Part shown: positions 26,219 through 34,479 of the stretch, one piece after another
How the letters are laid out: each line of letters opens with the position of its first letter
Position numbering within the stretch: the first letter of the stretch is position 1
NCBI RefSeq assembly: GCF_030124325.1
Contig: NZ_JASKLR010000004.1
Coordinates: 149,483 to 213,482, forward strand
From: Sinorhizobium sp. 8-89
GTDB lineage: Bacteria; Pseudomonadota; Alphaproteobacteria; Rhizobiales; Rhizobiaceae
Reading direction: 5' to 3'
Length of the DNA: 64,000 bases
Notes under the pieces: generated by a model
What the model saw: the letters and a program-made list of their open reading frames with translations, nothing else
Told to the model about the DNA's origin: nothing
Database searches by the model: none
Program-made: the position numbers and the translations under genes

Positions 26219-26344
26219 ACTTTCGTCGTCCGACCGCCGCTGATACACCTTCCACCATTGCACCGCCGGAGCCGGGCCCTATTCTTTAAGGACCCGGCCT
26301 TTCGCAACCGGCATCGTCATCGACGACATTGGGAGGATTTCCGC

Positions 26345-27337
26345 ATGGCATTCACGAGACTGACCCGCCGCGCCGCTATGGCCTTCGGGCTGACCGCGCT
26401 TTCCGCGCTGGCCATCGGGCCAACGGTGCAAGCGCAAGATTTTCCGGATCGGCCAGTAACCCTGGTTGTCCCCTTTGCTGCCGGCGGCTCCACCGACGTG
26501 GTCGCGAGAATCATTGCCCAGAAGATGTCGGAGGATCTCGGCCAACAGGTGGTCGTGCAGAACGTCGCGGGTGCCGGCGGCAATCTCGGGGCGGCCAATG
26601 TCGCGCGTGCCGATCCCGACGGCTATACGATCCTGATGGCCACGGTGGCGACGCACGCGCTCAATCCGTTGATCCTGAAGACCAAGCCCTATGACCCGGA
26701 AAAGGATTTCGCGCCGATCTCGCTACTGGTCATCGTGCCCAACGTGCTGGTCGTCAACCCGGAACTGCCGGCCAAGAGCGTCGAAGAATTGCTCGCATTG
26801 CTCAAGGCAGCGCCGGACCAGTACAGCTACGCCTCGTCCGGCAACGGGACACCGCTTCATCTCTCGGGTGAGCTCTTCAAGAAGATGGCCGGCGTCAGCA
26901 TGCAGCATATCCCTTACAAGGGCTCCGGGCCGGCGCTGAACGACGTTATCGGCAACCAGGTCCCGATCATGTTCGATAATCTCCCCTCGTCGTCAGGGCA
27001 CATCAAGGCCGGCACGCTGCGGGCGCTTGCTGTCACGACCGCCGAACGCGCACCGTCGTTCCCCGATATTCCGACAATCGCCGAATCCGGCATTCCCGGC
27101 TATGAGACCTATACCTGGAACGCGCTCTTCGCACCCGCCAACACGCCCCAGCCGGTGATCGCCCGCTTGAACGAGTCGGCAAAGAAGGCGCTTGCCGACC
27201 CGGCGGTCCAGAAGCGCATGGAGGAGTTCAGCGCAAAAATCGTCGGCTCGACGCCCGAGGAGCTCGGCGCCCACGTCAAGGCAGAGCTTGCGAAGTGGAC
27301 GCCGGTGGTACGCGACGCCAACATCCAGATGGATTGA
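26345..27337 (+). CDS. Tripartite tricarboxylate transporter solute receptor (Bug/TctC family)
   Basis: 330 aa. A signal peptide (RRAAMAFGLTALSALAIGP ... VQAQD, cleavage near residue 31) precedes the Bug fold: FPDRPVTLVVPFAAGGSTDV, IAQKMSEDLGQQVVVQNVAGAGG and HIPYKGSGPALNDVIG. These periplasmic proteins bind carboxylates such as citrate, glutarate or nicotinate. No TctA or TctB membrane genes are adjacent, so it is an orphan receptor that may serve a remote transporter or act in sensing. GGGAGGA lies before the ATG. It converges with the FAD dehydrogenase gene. Confidence 0.9.
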   Translation: MAFTRLTRRAAMAFGLTALSALAIGPTVQAQDFPDRPVTLVVPFAAGGSTDVVARIIAQKMSEDLGQQVVVQNVAGAGGNLGAANVARADPDGYTILMATVATHALNPLILKTKPYDPEKDFAPISLLVIVPNVLVVNPELPAKSVEELLALLKAAPDQYSYASSGNGTPLHLSGELFKKMAGVSMQHIPYKGSGPALNDVIGNQVPIMFDNLPSSSGHIKAGTLRALAVTTAERAPSFPDIPTIAESGIPGYETYTWNALFAPANTPQPVIARLNESAKKALADPAVQKRMEEFSAKIVGSTPEELGAHVKAELAKWTPVVRDANIQMD

Positions 27338-27350
27338 CGCTTTCGGTCAA

Positions 27351-27377
27351 GCGCCGGGCCTGAGGCGGACCCGGCGC
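27351..27377. terminator. Hairpin between convergent genes
   Basis: GCGCCGGG (27351-27358) and CCCGGCGC (27370-27377) pair around an 11-nt loop. There is no T-run, so it is a weak bidirectional terminator candidate for the Bug gene and the FAD dehydrogenase. Confidence 0.4.
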
Positions 27378-27418
27378 ATTCCCGCCGTTTGCACCAACCA
27401 ATCCCGCCAGTCCGACGT

Positions 27419-29068
27419 CTACGTCGCGGCTCGGGCGTTGCGCCCCGCCGCGCGTCCGGAAAAGATGCAGCCGCCGAGGAAGGTTCCCTCGAGCGCGTTG
27501 TAGCCATGCATGCCGCCACCGCCGAAACCGGCCACTTCGCCCGCCGCATAGAGACCCGGAACCGGTTCGCCGGATATCTCCAGCACCTGCCCAGCGAGAT
27601 TGGTCTGCAGGCCGCCGAGCGTCTTGCGCGTCAGGATGTGCAGCCGAACGGCGATCAGCGGTCCGGCCTTCGGATCAAGAAGGCGATGCGGTTTTGCGGT
27701 TCGCAGCAGCCGGTCGCCGCGGTAGGTCCGAGCACCGCGGATCGCAATCACCTGGGCGTCCTTGGAGAAGGGATTGGTGATCTCACGATCACGCGCTTCG
27801 ATCTGCGCTCTCAGATGGGAGGCCGAAAGCCGGTCCTCGCCGGAAAGCCGGTTCATCGCCTCGACAAGGTCCTCGAGCCGGTCGCGGACGATGAAGTCCT
27901 CGCCTTTGTCCATGAAAGCCTGGACGGGACCCGGCGGATTTTTGCCGAGCCGCTTCAGGAGAAGCGCCAGGTTCTTGCCGGTCAGATCGGGATTCTGCTC
28001 CGATCCGGAAAGGGCGAATTCCTTCTTGATGATCGCTCTTGTCAGAATGAACCAGCTGTAGTCGTGACCACTGCGGCGGATCGCCTCCAAAGTGCCGAGC
28101 GTGTCGAAACCCGGCATCGCAGGCGCCGCGAACCGATTGCCGTCGGCATCGCACCAGAACGAGGACGGTCCCGGTAAAATACGAATGCCATGATCCGGCC
28201 AGATGGGGTTGAAATTCCTGAGGCCCTCGGTGTAGTGCCACATGCGATCGGCGTTGATGACGGAACCTCGCGCTTGGCCGGCGATTTCGAGCATGCGGCC
28301 GTCGACATGATGCGGCGCGCCGCTGACCATCGTCGCCGGAGGTTGCCCGAGCCGCTTGCGCGGCCAGTTTCGGCGCACGAGCTCATGATTGCCGCCGATG
28401 CCGCCGGAACTCACGATGACCGCCCCGGCCGAGATTTCGAAGTCTCCGACGACGTCACGCGAGCTGCGCTGGCCGCGCGCCACCGGATCCGCCTTGAGGA
28501 TCGCGCCGCGGGCGCCCGTCACCGCCCCATTGGTCGTCACCAGTTCATCCACCCGATGGCGGAAGCGGAATCGCACGAGGCCGCGGCTTTCCGCTTCCCG
28601 CGCCAGTCGGACAAAGGGACTGAGGACAGCCGGGCCGGTACCCCAGGTCACGTGAAAACGCGGGACCGAATTGCCGTGACCGTGGGCGAGCCCACCACCA
28701 CGTTCGGCCCAGCCGACCACCGGAAACCAGCGAAGCCCAAGCGAATGGAGCCAGGAGCGCTTCTCGCCGGCGGCGAAGTCGAGATAGGCATCGGCCCAGA
28801 GCCGCGGCCAGTGATCTTCCGGCCGGTCGAATTGCGATGAGCCCAGCCAGTCCTGGCGCGCGAGATCGCGGCTGTCGCGAATTCCCATGCGCCGCTGCTC
28901 AGGGCTATCGATGAAGAACAGGCCTCCAAGCGACCAGAAGGCCTGACCGCCGAGATTCTGCTCCCCCTCCTGATCGAGAACGATCACCTTGCGGCCACGG
29001 GCCGCAGCCTCGGACGCCGCCACGAGCCCGGCGAGACCCGCGCCGATGACCAGCACATCACAATCCAT
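27419..29068 (-). CDS. FAD-binding dehydrogenase (3-ketosteroid dehydrogenase-like)
   Basis: 549 aa, no signal peptide. It has the dinucleotide-binding start DVLVIGAGLAGLVAASEAA with VIVLDQE for the ribose, and the FAD_binding_2 C-terminal GLYAAGEVAGFGGGGMHGYN then LEGTFLGGCIFSGRAAG. The subfamily is the flavoprotein annotated as FAD-binding dehydrogenase, close to fumarate reductase and 3-ketosteroid-1-dehydrogenase proteins. The substrate is unknown. ATG 29068, with GGAGGG 10 nt upstream, starts the Rossmann strand directly. A family A repeat fragment lies just upstream, in its promoter region. Confidence 0.87.
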   Translation of the reverse strand: MDCDVLVIGAGLAGLVAASEAAARGRKVIVLDQEGEQNLGGQAFWSLGGLFFIDSPEQRRMGIRDSRDLARQDWLGSSQFDRPEDHWPRLWADAYLDFAAGEKRSWLHSLGLRWFPVVGWAERGGGLAHGHGNSVPRFHVTWGTGPAVLSPFVRLAREAESRGLVRFRFRHRVDELVTTNGAVTGARGAILKADPVARGQRSSRDVVGDFEISAGAVIVSSGGIGGNHELVRRNWPRKRLGQPPATMVSGAPHHVDGRMLEIAGQARGSVINADRMWHYTEGLRNFNPIWPDHGIRILPGPSSFWCDADGNRFAAPAMPGFDTLGTLEAIRRSGHDYSWFILTRAIIKKEFALSGSEQNPDLTGKNLALLLKRLGKNPPGPVQAFMDKGEDFIVRDRLEDLVEAMNRLSGEDRLSASHLRAQIEARDREITNPFSKDAQVIAIRGARTYRGDRLLRTAKPHRLLDPKAGPLIAVRLHILTRKTLGGLQTNLAGQVLEISGEPVPGLYAAGEVAGFGGGGMHGYNALEGTFLGGCIFSGRAAGRNARAAT

Positions 29069-29082
29069 GCAAGGCGCCCTCC

Positions 29083-29141
29083 CTACAGCGCCGTGCGTCC
29101 CTCCAGACGCACAAAGACGCTGTAACACTTTGAATTGCTGC
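29083..29141. repeat. Truncated family A repeat (inverted)
   Basis: CTACAGCGCCGTGCGTCCCTC...GACGCTGTAACACTTTGAATTGCTGC is module 2 plus the linker, without a recognisable module 1. A small GACGTAAC/GTTACG palindrome follows directly. Confidence 0.65.
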
Positions 29142-29193
29142 GACGTAACTGTTACGCAGACGTCAAGGTCAATTCAACGGCCCGGAGCCGCCG

Positions 29194-30225
29194 TTATTTC
29201 TCGGTCAGCTTCAGCTCAATGCGCCGGTTCTGTGCCCGAGCTCCAGGGTCCTCACCCTCGGCGATAGGCTGAAATTCGCCGAAGCCTGCGGCCACCAGCC
29301 GGTCCGCTGGCACACCCCTGGACATCAGAAACTTCACGACCGATGTCGCGCGGGCGGACGACAGTTCCCAATTGTCGGCAAAACGGCCGGATCCCGACAG
29401 CTGCACATTGTCGGTATGGCCGTCGACGCGCAGGACCCAGTTGATCTCGGCGGGAATTTCCTTAGCGAGATCGAGAAGCGCGGCGGCAAGTTTCGCCATT
29501 TCGGCCTGGCCTTCGGGGTTCAGGTCGCTGCTGCCCGATGGGAAGAGCACTTCCGACTGGAAGACGAAGCGGTCACCGACGATACGGATGTTTTCACGAT
29601 CGGAGAGGATTTCCCGCAATCGGCCGAAAAAATCGGACCGGTAGCGATTGAGCTCCTGCACGCGCTGGGCCAGCGCTACGTTCAGCCGACGGCCGAGATC
29701 GGCGATCTTGGCCTGCGATGCCTGATCCTTCGCCTCCGACGCCTGAAGGGCGCCCTCGATGGCCGCGATCTGGCTGCGCAATGCGGCAATCTGCTGGTTC
29801 AGAAGCTCGATCTGGCTCATCGCACGAGCGCTGACCTGCTGCTCGGCCTCGAGTTCCGATCCCAGCCGGCCGATCTTCTGGTTGGCCGCTTCGGTGCTGC
29901 CGGCGCCCTGATCGAGCAGCGCCTGCAGGCGCGAGCGCTCGCCTTCGGACTGGGCAAGCGAAGCCTGGAGGTTCGCAAGCGAATCCTCAAGATCCTGCTT
30001 GCCGCTCTTTTCCAGTGCAAGAAGCTGCGTCAGTTCATTGATCTGGCTGTTCAGCCGGTTCAGCACCTCGTCCTTGCCGGTGATTTCCCGTCCAAGCAGG
30101 AACTGCGCCAGCACGAAGACGCTCAGCAGAAACATGATCGACATCAGCAACGTCGAGAGCGCGTCGACGAAGCCTGGCCAATAGTCGATGGTTCGGTGAC
30201 TGCGACCTTTACGGGCAAGGGCCAT
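29194..30225 (-). CDS. MotB/OmpA-like stator protein with long coiled coil
   Basis: 343 aa. One TM helix (about residues 22-45) carries FVDALSTLLM, whose Asp21 corresponds to the ion-carrying Asp of MotB/TolR/ExbD. A coiled coil of roughly 130 residues follows (QINELTQLLALEKSGKQDLE onward), then an OmpA peptidoglycan-binding domain with VDGHTDNVQLSG and NWELSSARATSVVKFL, ending in NRRIELKL. It should anchor a proton-driven complex to the cell wall. It starts 5 nt after its MotA-like partner, forming an operon. Flagellar genes are absent, so it is probably not the flagellar stator. Confidence 0.87.
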   Translation of the reverse strand: MALARKGRSHRTIDYWPGFVDALSTLLMSIMFLLSVFVLAQFLLGREITGKDEVLNRLNSQINELTQLLALEKSGKQDLEDSLANLQASLAQSEGERSRLQALLDQGAGSTEAANQKIGRLGSELEAEQQVSARAMSQIELLNQQIAALRSQIAAIEGALQASEAKDQASQAKIADLGRRLNVALAQRVQELNRYRSDFFGRLREILSDRENIRIVGDRFVFQSEVLFPSGSSDLNPEGQAEMAKLAAALLDLAKEIPAEINWVLRVDGHTDNVQLSGSGRFADNWELSSARATSVVKFLMSRGVPADRLVAAGFGEFQPIAEGEDPGARAQNRRIELKLTEK

Positions 30226-30229
30226 GGAC

Positions 30230-31330
30230 TCAGTCGCCTCCGCTCTCGTCTACGCGGCTGAGCTTGGCCATCGACTTCTCCCCATGCACGGAGATCCTCT
30301 CGGCCTGGCCGATGCGCGACGTCAGCTTGTCGAGGGTCTTGCGCATCGACTTCGCTTCCTCCTGCTGCGCCTCAATCCAGTCCCTGAGCATCTGTTGCTC
30401 GCCGCGCATGTTCTTGACGAGGCCCTGGATGCCCTCCGCCAACGACGCCATGGCGGCTGTCGTGCGCTGATTTGCGCCACCCTCCTGGTTGAGCCGGGTG
30501 AGCTGATCGGTCAGCCGGCGCAGCTCTTCAATGGGCGGCTCTCCGGCAATGCTGACCGGCGAGGAAAACCCCGAACCGACATCGGTTACCGACGAAAGCC
30601 AGTTTTCGAGTTCCGTATAGAAGCGGTTCTGTGCGCGTCCGGCCTGGAGGTCCAGGAACCCGACAATCAGTGATCCGGAAAGCCCGAACAGGGACGCGGA
30701 AAAAGCGGTTCCCATGCCGGTCAGTGGCGCGGACAAGCCGGTTTTCAAAGTGCCCAGCAAGTCTTCCGTTGTGCCGCTACCGGCGTCCAGGGACTGGATG
30801 ACGGTATTGATCGAACCGATCGTGCCGAGCAAACCCCAAAAGGTGCCGAGCAGGCCGAGGAAGACGAGAAGGCCCGCGATATAGCGGGTTATGTCGCGCG
30901 ACTCATCGAGACGCGTGGCAATGGAATCAAGGATCGAGCGCAACGCGATCGCTGAAATGCCGGTTGTCTGGCGGCCGCCGATCAGCGCCCGCATTGGTGC
31001 GAGCAGGACCGGATCACGTCCGACCTTGTCCGCACTTCCCGCGGCACGAAACGAGTTGAACCAGCGGACCTCGGGCCTCAGGCCGAGGACGTGGTTGAAC
31101 GCGAGGAGAATGCCGATCAGCAGAACACCGATGATGAGCCCATTGAGGCCCGGATTGCCGGCAAAGGCTTCACGAGCCTGCCGAAAGAGGATCGCGGCGA
31201 CGAAGCCGACGATGATCAGGAAGATGACCATCGTCCAGAAATAGGGCATGGGACTCGAAAGCTTGTGCGGATTGTAGTTCTCCTCCACGCTCTCCCGACC
31301 GCTCCATCCGGACAGATTCAGTTTCGTCAT
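30230..31330 (-). CDS. MotA/TolQ/ExbB-like proton channel protein
   Basis: 366 aa. Two N-terminal TM segments (about residues 31-48 and 64-80) and two later ones around IAGLLVFLGLLGTFWGLLGTIGS and GMGTAFSASLFGLSGSLIVG, the MotA/TolQ/ExbB core, where Thr and Gly residues line the ion path. A C-terminal helical part (residues about 270-366) is predicted coiled coil. With the adjacent MotB-like protein it should make a 5:2-type stator driven by proton flow. What it moves is unknown. Related pairs are widespread in alphaproteobacteria. Confidence 0.85.
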   Translation of the reverse strand: MTKLNLSGWSGRESVEENYNPHKLSSPMPYFWTMVIFLIIVGFVAAILFRQAREAFAGNPGLNGLIIGVLLIGILLAFNHVLGLRPEVRWFNSFRAAGSADKVGRDPVLLAPMRALIGGRQTTGISAIALRSILDSIATRLDESRDITRYIAGLLVFLGLLGTFWGLLGTIGSINTVIQSLDAGSGTTEDLLGTLKTGLSAPLTGMGTAFSASLFGLSGSLIVGFLDLQAGRAQNRFYTELENWLSSVTDVGSGFSSPVSIAGEPPIEELRRLTDQLTRLNQEGGANQRTTAAMASLAEGIQGLVKNMRGEQQMLRDWIEAQQEEAKSMRKTLDKLTSRIGQAERISVHGEKSMAKLSRVDESGGD

Positions 31331-31346
31331 AGGTTAGCCAAACTCC

Positions 31347-31449
31347 CGGGTTCTCCACCACCGCGCGCTTCCTCAGACACGCAAGGGTTGCCGCAACGCT
31401 TTGAATTGCCGTGGCATTTTCTCGAATCGACGTCAATTCGAGAAAATGC
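31347..31449. repeat. Diverged family A repeat with a perfect hairpin
   Basis: The left part (CCACCGCGCGCTTCCTCAGA...CGCAACGCTTTGAATTGC) is a decayed module 2 and linker. Module 1 is replaced by a perfect 14-bp inverted repeat, GCATTTTCTCGAAT / ATTCGAGAAAATGC (31414-31449). It lies upstream of the MotA-like gene. Confidence 0.6.
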
Positions 31450-31733
31450 GTAGTCGGCGGCGGGACGGCACCGCTCCGGCCCGGAGACTAGTGGAACTTT
31501 GCGCCAAATTGAAGGGAAAACGGAAGGGGTAGAGCGTTAATGGCGCAGCGGTTACTTTGAGCATTCGGCCCTCGGTATTCTCGTAGTGAACTGGTGGGGT
31601 GACCGAGACAGCCGCACTCTCACATTCAGGTGCCGCGTGACACCCAACTGCCACGCAACACTGGCCTTTCCATTCAACCGGCATGGGCATAGGCTCCGGG
31701 TCCTGAGTTTTCCCGAGCCTCCCGGAGTTCCCC
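31450..31733. other. Non-coding region upstream of the gamma-glutamyltransferase
   Basis: I see no credible ORF, and no clear promoter or operator beyond a CGGAG ribosome site 7 nt before the ATG at 31734. It separates the divergent MotA-like and gamma-glutamyltransferase genes. Confidence 0.4.
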
Positions 31734-33350
31734 ATGCGTGACCTGCACCTGCCCGGCCGTTCCGTCGTCATGGGCCGGCATGGCGCCGCCGCCACCTCGC
31801 ACTTTCTTTCCACGCTCGCCGCCATCGAGATCCTGCGCCGCGGCGGCAACGCCGCCGACGCCGCTATCGCCGCCTGCGCCGTGCAATGCGTGGTCGAGCC
31901 GGGCTCGACCGGCATCGGCGGCGACAATTTCGTCCTCTTCGCCCCGGCAAGTCTCAATCTGGCGGATGCCGACAGGAAGAACGGAAAGGTCTATGGCCTT
32001 AACGGCTCGGGCCGCGCGCCCAAGGGCCTCACCGCCGAGCATCTGCTGAAGCAGGGATTGACAGAGATCGGGCTGACCTCCGTGCATGCCGTCACCATTC
32101 CCGGTGCGGTCGACTCCTGGAGCAAGCTGAACCAGCGTTTCGGCTCCATGCCGCTGGCCGAGCTGCTGCAGCCCGCTATCCGCCATGCCGAGGAAGGCTT
32201 CGTGGTGACCGAGCGGGTCGCCACCGATTGGAGCCGCAATGAAGGCAAGCTGAAGGCGGACGCCAATTCCGCGCGCATGTGGTTGACAAACGGCCGGGCG
32301 CCGAAGGCCGGTGAGGTCTTCCACCAGCCCGAGCATGCGAAAGTCTTGCGCGAGATCGCCGTCAAGGGCCGCGACGGCTTTTATACCGGCTGGGTCGCCG
32401 AGGACATGACGGCCTACCTACGCAGCCTGGGCGGCATGCATGCGCTGGAGGATTTCGCGATGCAAGAGGCCTTCTGGGTCGAGCCGATTTCGACGACCTA
32501 TCGCGGCATCGAGCTTATGGAGATCCCGCCGAACGGCGTCGGCATCACGACATTGCTGATGCTCAACATCCTGAGCGGCTTCGACCTGAGCAAATACGAT
32601 CCCGTCGGTATCGAGCGTTTCCATATCGAAGCGGAGGTCACGAGGCTCGCCTTCCAGGCGCGCGACATGTATGTCGCCGATCCCGCCTTTGCCGATGTGC
32701 CTGTTGAGAAGCTGCTGTCGGCCGGCTTCGCCGACGAGTTGCGCGGCCACATCGACCTGAAGAAAGCCATGCCGGCGCTGGGCCCGGCCGGCGGCACCAC
32801 TTATCGCGATACGGTTTATATCAGCGTGGTTGACGAAGCGGGCAATGCCTGCTCCTTCATCAACTCACTGTTCTGGCCCTATGGCACCGGTCTGACCAGT
32901 CCGAAGACCGGCGTGCTGCTGCAGAACCGCGGCACCGGCTTCCGCGTCGATCCTGCGCATCCCAATTGCGTGGCGCCTTGGAAGCGCCCGCTGCACACCA
33001 TCATCCCGGCGATGGCCATGAAGAACGGGAAGCCTTGGCTCTGCTTCGGCGTGATGGGCGGCGGCTTCCAACCGGTCGGCCAAAGCCATGTGCTGACGAA
33101 TATCCTCGACTTTGGCATGAACGTGCAGGAGGCCATCGACTGCGCCCGCGGCTTTCACCAGATGGGCCGTTTCGAGGCCGAGCGCGGCATCCGCGAGGAT
33201 GTGCTGAACGGCCTCGCGGCGTTAGGCCACGAGATCAAGATGGCCGAGATGCCCCATGGCGGCGGCCAGGCAATCATGATCGACACTGCCAGCGGCGTGC
33301 TGCGGGCTGGCTCGGATCCGCGCAAGGACGGCTGCGCGCTGGCTTACTGA
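31734..33350 (+). CDS. Gamma-glutamyltransferase family protein
   Basis: 538 aa. The N-terminal GGNAADAAIAACAVQCVVEPGSTGIGGDNF matches the Ntn-hydrolase GGT fold. The autocleavage region reads RDTVYISVVDEAGNACSF: the nucleophile Thr lines up with the T of the usual TTH-SVVD motif, but the following Thr-His is Val-Tyr. The small-subunit motif GVMGGGFQPVGQSHVLTN is present. Cleavage into two subunits is likely. No signal peptide is evident, so it may be cytoplasmic, acting on gamma-glutamyl amides rather than periplasmic glutathione. It lies alone between the stator pair and suhB. Confidence 0.85.
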   Translation: MRDLHLPGRSVVMGRHGAAATSHFLSTLAAIEILRRGGNAADAAIAACAVQCVVEPGSTGIGGDNFVLFAPASLNLADADRKNGKVYGLNGSGRAPKGLTAEHLLKQGLTEIGLTSVHAVTIPGAVDSWSKLNQRFGSMPLAELLQPAIRHAEEGFVVTERVATDWSRNEGKLKADANSARMWLTNGRAPKAGEVFHQPEHAKVLREIAVKGRDGFYTGWVAEDMTAYLRSLGGMHALEDFAMQEAFWVEPISTTYRGIELMEIPPNGVGITTLLMLNILSGFDLSKYDPVGIERFHIEAEVTRLAFQARDMYVADPAFADVPVEKLLSAGFADELRGHIDLKKAMPALGPAGGTTYRDTVYISVVDEAGNACSFINSLFWPYGTGLTSPKTGVLLQNRGTGFRVDPAHPNCVAPWKRPLHTIIPAMAMKNGKPWLCFGVMGGGFQPVGQSHVLTNILDFGMNVQEAIDCARGFHQMGRFEAERGIREDVLNGLAALGHEIKMAEMPHGGGQAIMIDTASGVLRAGSDPRKDGCALAY

Positions 33351-33399
33351 AGCCCGCCTTGCCACCGGAGGCTTCGAAGTCCAGGAAGAAGGCTGCCGT

Positions 33400-34200
33400 T
33401 TACTTCGCCGGGACGGGGCGATGGATCACATCGCGCAACGCCTTGGCGATGTATTCATTGCCGCAAACGACCGAACCGTCGTCGAGCGGCTTGCTGCCGC
33501 CGCCGACGTCGGTCACCCAGCCGCCGGCCTCGCGGATGAGCAGGATGCCGCCCGCAATATCCCATGCAGCGAGATCGCGTTCCCAGTAACCGTCATAGCG
33601 GCCTGCGGCCACATAGGCGAGGTCGAGGGAGGCGGAGCCGAAACGACGGATGCCGGCGACTTCGCCCATGACATGGCGAAGTTCGATCAGATATTTGCCA
33701 TGATTGCCGCGGCCGAGATGCGGCGTGCCAGTGGCGATGACGGCATCCGACAGGTTCTTGCGGGCGCCGACGCGCAGGCGGCGGTCGTTGAGGAAAGCAC
33801 CACCGCCCTTCTCGGCGGTGTAGAGCTCGTCCGTTGCCGGATTGAAGACGACGGCACCGACGATTTCGCCTTGACGTTCCAGCGCAATCGAAACGGCAAA
33901 ATGCGGGATGCCGTGCAGGAAGTTGGTGGTGCCGTCGAGCGGGTCGACGATCCAGCGGTGCGCTCCATCGGTTCCCTTGATCTCCTCGCCCTCTTCGCCG
34001 AGGAAGCCATAGGTCGGCCGGGCTTTGAGCAGTTCTTCGCGGATAATCCGCTCGGCTTTGCGGTCGGCCTGGGAAACATAGTCGCTCGGCCCCTTCAGCG
34101 ACACCTGGAGGTTCTGCACTTCGCCAAAATCGCGCGCCAGCGACTTGCCGGCCTTGAAGGCGGCCTGGACCATGACATTGAGAAGGGCAGAACGAGCCAT
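33400..34200 (-). CDS. suhB: Inositol monophosphatase family protein
   Basis: 266 aa. All metal and catalytic motifs are visible: GFLGEEGEEI, WIVDPLDGTTNFLHGIPHFA (D-P-L-D-G-T-T) and the C-terminal ERDLAAWDIAGGILLIREAGG. It dephosphorylates inositol-1-phosphate, and SuhB proteins also help rRNA antitermination. ATG 34200 with AAAGGA upstream gives the family start MARSALLNVMVQAA; the open frame continuing to 34443 has no conserved sequence. It converges with the gamma-glutamyltransferase gene (49 nt between stops). Confidence 0.93.
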   Translation of the reverse strand: MARSALLNVMVQAAFKAGKSLARDFGEVQNLQVSLKGPSDYVSQADRKAERIIREELLKARPTYGFLGEEGEEIKGTDGAHRWIVDPLDGTTNFLHGIPHFAVSIALERQGEIVGAVVFNPATDELYTAEKGGGAFLNDRRLRVGARKNLSDAVIATGTPHLGRGNHGKYLIELRHVMGEVAGIRRFGSASLDLAYVAAGRYDGYWERDLAAWDIAGGILLIREAGGWVTDVGGGSKPLDDGSVVCGNEYIAKALRDVIHRPVPAK

Positions 34201-34376
34201 GTGGCGAATCCTTTGATAGCGAAGGCCGGCCGAGCCATCTCGAACCGGACATTGAACCTGTCTGACGTATCCTGCCCGAAGGCGCGCAGGGCGCGACCGA
34301 AGCTCGTCCGTCGTCAAAAAACCGAGTGAATTCACTCCGTCCGCAGGGCGAGTATCGAGAATGGGGAAGCCGCGGA

Positions 34377-34411
34377 CAAAAACCGCGGCCTCAAGACCAC
34401 AAAAGCCGCGG
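34377..34411 (-). terminator. Terminator after the Sel1 gene
   Basis: On the minus strand CCGCGGC and GCCGCGG pair around a 15-nt loop and are followed by TTTTTG. It lies about 70 nt past the Sel1 stop codon. Confidence 0.6.
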
Positions 34412-34479
34412 AAGTTCAAGCGAAATAGCGTTGCCGCCGTCAAACAGACCAGCGATCACTACTTGGCGCGCAGCCTATG

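Noticed and set aside
29194-31330. A Zorya-type defence system
   Set aside because: ZorA and ZorB are MotA/MotB-like, but no zorC, zorD or zorE genes or nuclease or helicase genes adjoin, and the neighbours are housekeeping genes.
31734-33350. Recent horizontal acquisition of the gamma-glutamyltransferase gene
   Set aside because: No integrase, tRNA or composition break that I can judge by eye; a GC or codon-use calculation would be needed.
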